Of a DNA stretch of 8,178 bases, positions 6,410 to 8,178 are shown piece by piece. The stretch comes from Methylocystaceae bacterium. Its GTDB lineage: Bacteria > Pseudomonadota > Alphaproteobacteria > Rhizobiales > Beijerinckiaceae. The notes beneath the pieces are model-generated. The model saw only the letters and a program-made list of their open reading frames with translations. It did not search any database and was not told the DNA's origin. The translations under genes were made by a program, and so were the position numbers. The stretch covers positions 1 to 8,178 of the forward strand of contig PLZT01000205.1 in NCBI GenBank assembly GCA_003152255.1, read 5' to 3'. How positions within the stretch are numbered: position 1 is the first letter of the stretch; each line of letters begins with the position of its first letter.

Positions 6410-8170
6410 CTATTTCGCCACTTGGGCGCCTTTCGCGGCGGCATCGTAGCCGTCGATGAGTTCGGCCCCCGTGGGAATTTCAAGCGTCGCGCCTTTCATC
6501 TCTTCCATATGAATCGGCTCGGCGCGCCCGCCCAGACAACGCGCGAGAAAGTTCTCCGTCAACGCGGCGACGGCGACGCCGTTTTCGGGCCGCGCAAAAA
6601 CGTGCCCCTCATTCTTCACGAGCACATAGGCCACGGGGATGTGATGGCCCTTCAATGTATCGACGAGTTCGTCGGCATGGGCCCTGACCACGCGCGAGTC
6701 GCGTTCGCCCTGCACAACCATCAAAGGCTTCTCTATGCGAATTGCCTGAAACAGCGGCGAGCGTTCCTTGAGCAGGGCGAGACCTTCGGGCATGGAGGGA
6801 TCGCCCAACGCCTTGATCAGCTTCGGCCGGTCGGCGGCCCAATAGGGCGGGATCGTGCGCAATAGCTGCGCCAGATCCGAGGGCCCGACGGTGTCGACGC
6901 CGCAGGCATAGCTCGATGGGTCGCGCGTCATGCCAATGAGCGTCGCATAGCCGCCATAGCTCGCGCCCAGGATAGCGACGTGGTCGGGGTCGGCGATTTT
7001 ATGATCTATCGCATAGGCTACGGCGTCGAGCAGGTCGTCGTCCATCTTGCGCCCCCACTCGCCGTCGCCAGCATTCGCGAAAAACTTGCCGAAACCGGTC
7101 GAGGAGCGAAAATTCACGCTGAGCGAAGCATAGCCGCGATTGGCGAGCCACTGCGCATAAGCGGAAAAGCCGAAGCCGACGCGCGCCCATGGCCCGCCAT
7201 GCACGACGAGGACGAGCGGTAGCGGTTTGTCCGGGATTCCCGGATGGTCCGCGTCGGAACCTTTCGGCAATGTGAGATAGGAGACGAGATTTAGTCCGTC
7301 GCGCGACTTGACGACGATCGGATACATCGGCGCGAGCGGCGCATCGGCGAGGTTTGGACGCCCATCGTAAAGCTCGGTCAGAGACTTCCCCGCCCGGCCA
7401 TACAGATAGGCGCGCATCGGCTTTGTATCCGTCGCCGCGCCTATGATCCACAAACTATCGTCTTCGCTATGTGACTTGAGGTCCCAGTCTTCGCCGAACC
7501 GTTTCGCCAAAAACGCGAAATCGCCGCGCACGCGCTCGTCAAGCACGTGCAAATGGACGCGCTCGTATTCGGAGGACCAGGCGAGCGGTTCATGCGTCAG
7601 AGGGTCCGCGAGCACATGCGAGATGTCCGCCTTGGCGTCCTCGGCGAGCAGCGTCTTTTCCCCACTGGCGACATCCACGCGATAGAGCGCGGAAGTGTCG
7701 CGGTCGCGGCTGCTCAGCATATAGACGCCGCCAGTCTCGAATGCATCGCCGACAAGGCTGGTCGTCAGCGCGTCTTCCCACGCGACCGCAAGCCATGGCG
7801 CGAAAGCGCCGTCCTCGCGCGCGATGAGATAATCCTGTCCGCCGTCGTCGCGGCTCCTGAACGCGAAGCGGACACGGTAGTCATCATCCGCGTAGAAGCC
7901 GCCGTAGCCAGGGTTTTCGAGCACCAACGTCAATTCGCCGGTTCGGTAATCGAGGCGATAGAGATCGGCGTAGCGGGGATCACGCTTATTGAGGCCGATC
8001 AGGACTTCATCGCGAACCTTGCGGCTGGTTTTTTCGATCGTCGCGCGCGCTTCGGGAAAAGGCGTGAGATCGCGCGCCTGTTTCGTTTCGAGGTCGGCGA
8101 CGAAAATATGCCAATTCTCGTCGCCGACTTCGTCCTGCATAAAAAGGATGTGCGAACTAGGGCCTGTCAT
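6410..8170 (-). CDS. S9-family (prolyl oligopeptidase/acylaminoacyl peptidase type) serine peptidase, N-terminus short
   Basis: Serine peptidase that cleaves peptides or N-blocked peptides; exact substrate unknown. Residue numbers count from TTG 8173. Repeats of a beta-propeller (for example DENWHIFVADLET, ADLYRLDYRTGE, SALYRVDVASGE) fill the first ~280 residues. The alpha/beta hydrolase domain follows: VLVVHGGPW (321-329), nucleophile S405 in GASYGGY, D492 in QGERDSRV and H524 in NEGHVF. The triad is complete. Relatives usually have perhaps 50-90 more residues of propeller before the first visible blade. Here an in-frame TAA (8176-8174) stands directly before TTG 8173 and ATG 8170, so either the protein starts here or an upstream frameshift or truncation removed its beginning. 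No signal peptide is visible in what is present. TAA at 6412-6410 ends the gene. It converges on the aldolase and has no clear link to sugar metabolism. Confidence 0.9.
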   Translation of the reverse strand: MTGPSSHILFMQDEVGDENWHIFVADLETKQARDLTPFPEARATIEKTSRKVRDEVLIGLNKRDPRYADLYRLDYRTGELTLVLENPGYGGFYADDDYRVRFAFRSRDDGGQDYLIAREDGAFAPWLAVAWEDALTTSLVGDAFETGGVYMLSSRDRDTSALYRVDVASGEKTLLAEDAKADISHVLADPLTHEPLAWSSEYERVHLHVLDERVRGDFAFLAKRFGEDWDLKSHSEDDSLWIIGAATDTKPMRAYLYGRAGKSLTELYDGRPNLADAPLAPMYPIVVKSRDGLNLVSYLTLPKGSDADHPGIPDKPLPLVLVVHGGPWARVGFGFSAYAQWLANRGYASLSVNFRSSTGFGKFFANAGDGEWGRKMDDDLLDAVAYAIDHKIADPDHVAILGASYGGYATLIGMTRDPSSYACGVDTVGPSDLAQLLRTIPPYWAADRPKLIKALGDPSMPEGLALLKERSPLFQAIRIEKPLMVVQGERDSRVVRAHADELVDTLKGHHIPVAYVLVKNEGHVFARPENGVAVAALTENFLARCLGGRAEPIHMEEMKGATLEIPTGAELIDGYDAAAKGAQVAK

Positions 8171-8178
8171 CAATTAGG

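Noticed and set aside
6347..6865. 172-codon plus-strand frame antisense to the peptidase 3' end
   Set aside because: The peptidase His and Asp motifs lie opposite on the minus strand; the plus frame has no recognisable protein.
1..8178. Defence system, prophage, transposon, CRISPR or biosynthetic cluster
   Set aside because: All recognisable genes are housekeeping enzymes. No transposase, integrase, terminal repeats, spaced direct repeats or accessory-type proteins are seen.

Overview
The window is a GC-rich stretch of bacterial chromosome. It probably comes from an alphaproteobacterium, with methylotroph or Rhizobiales-like relatives; this is an impression from codon use and protein style, not a computed placement. 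Almost all of it is ordinary central carbon metabolism. I see no phage, transposon, CRISPR, tRNA or rRNA, and nothing I would call a new biological system. The unusual points are the structure of one gene cluster and a few non-coding structures.

Layout: on the minus strand, reading right to left, come transaldolase (1791-2876), a ROK-family glucokinase (1786 down to about 1075) and glucose-6-phosphate isomerase (about 1074 down to the left edge, cut off there). The kinase is interrupted by one frameshift near 1514-1532. Downstream of that shift it runs into the isomerase in one open frame, with no stop codon and no usable start between them. A 428-bp non-coding region (2877-3304) separates this cluster from a divergent plus-strand pair: a GH15 glycosidase (3305-5140) and a class I fructose-bisphosphate aldolase (5198-6226). 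A terminator-like hairpin lies between those two genes. After a 183-bp convergent gap with two small hairpins, an S9 prolyl-oligopeptidase-type peptidase runs on the minus strand (6410-8170). It has an in-frame stop directly before its first start codon, so its N-terminus looks short for the family.

How the genes fit together (inference from families): the GH15 enzyme would release glucose from trehalose or an alpha-glucan. The glucokinase would make glucose-6-phosphate, Pgi would convert it to fructose-6-phosphate, and the aldolase would act lower in glycolysis/gluconeogenesis. Transaldolase links this pool to the pentose phosphate pathway. The peptidase appears to be an unrelated neighbour. 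The broken kinase frame and the stop at the peptidase 5' end may be real decay or sequence errors; the window alone cannot decide.
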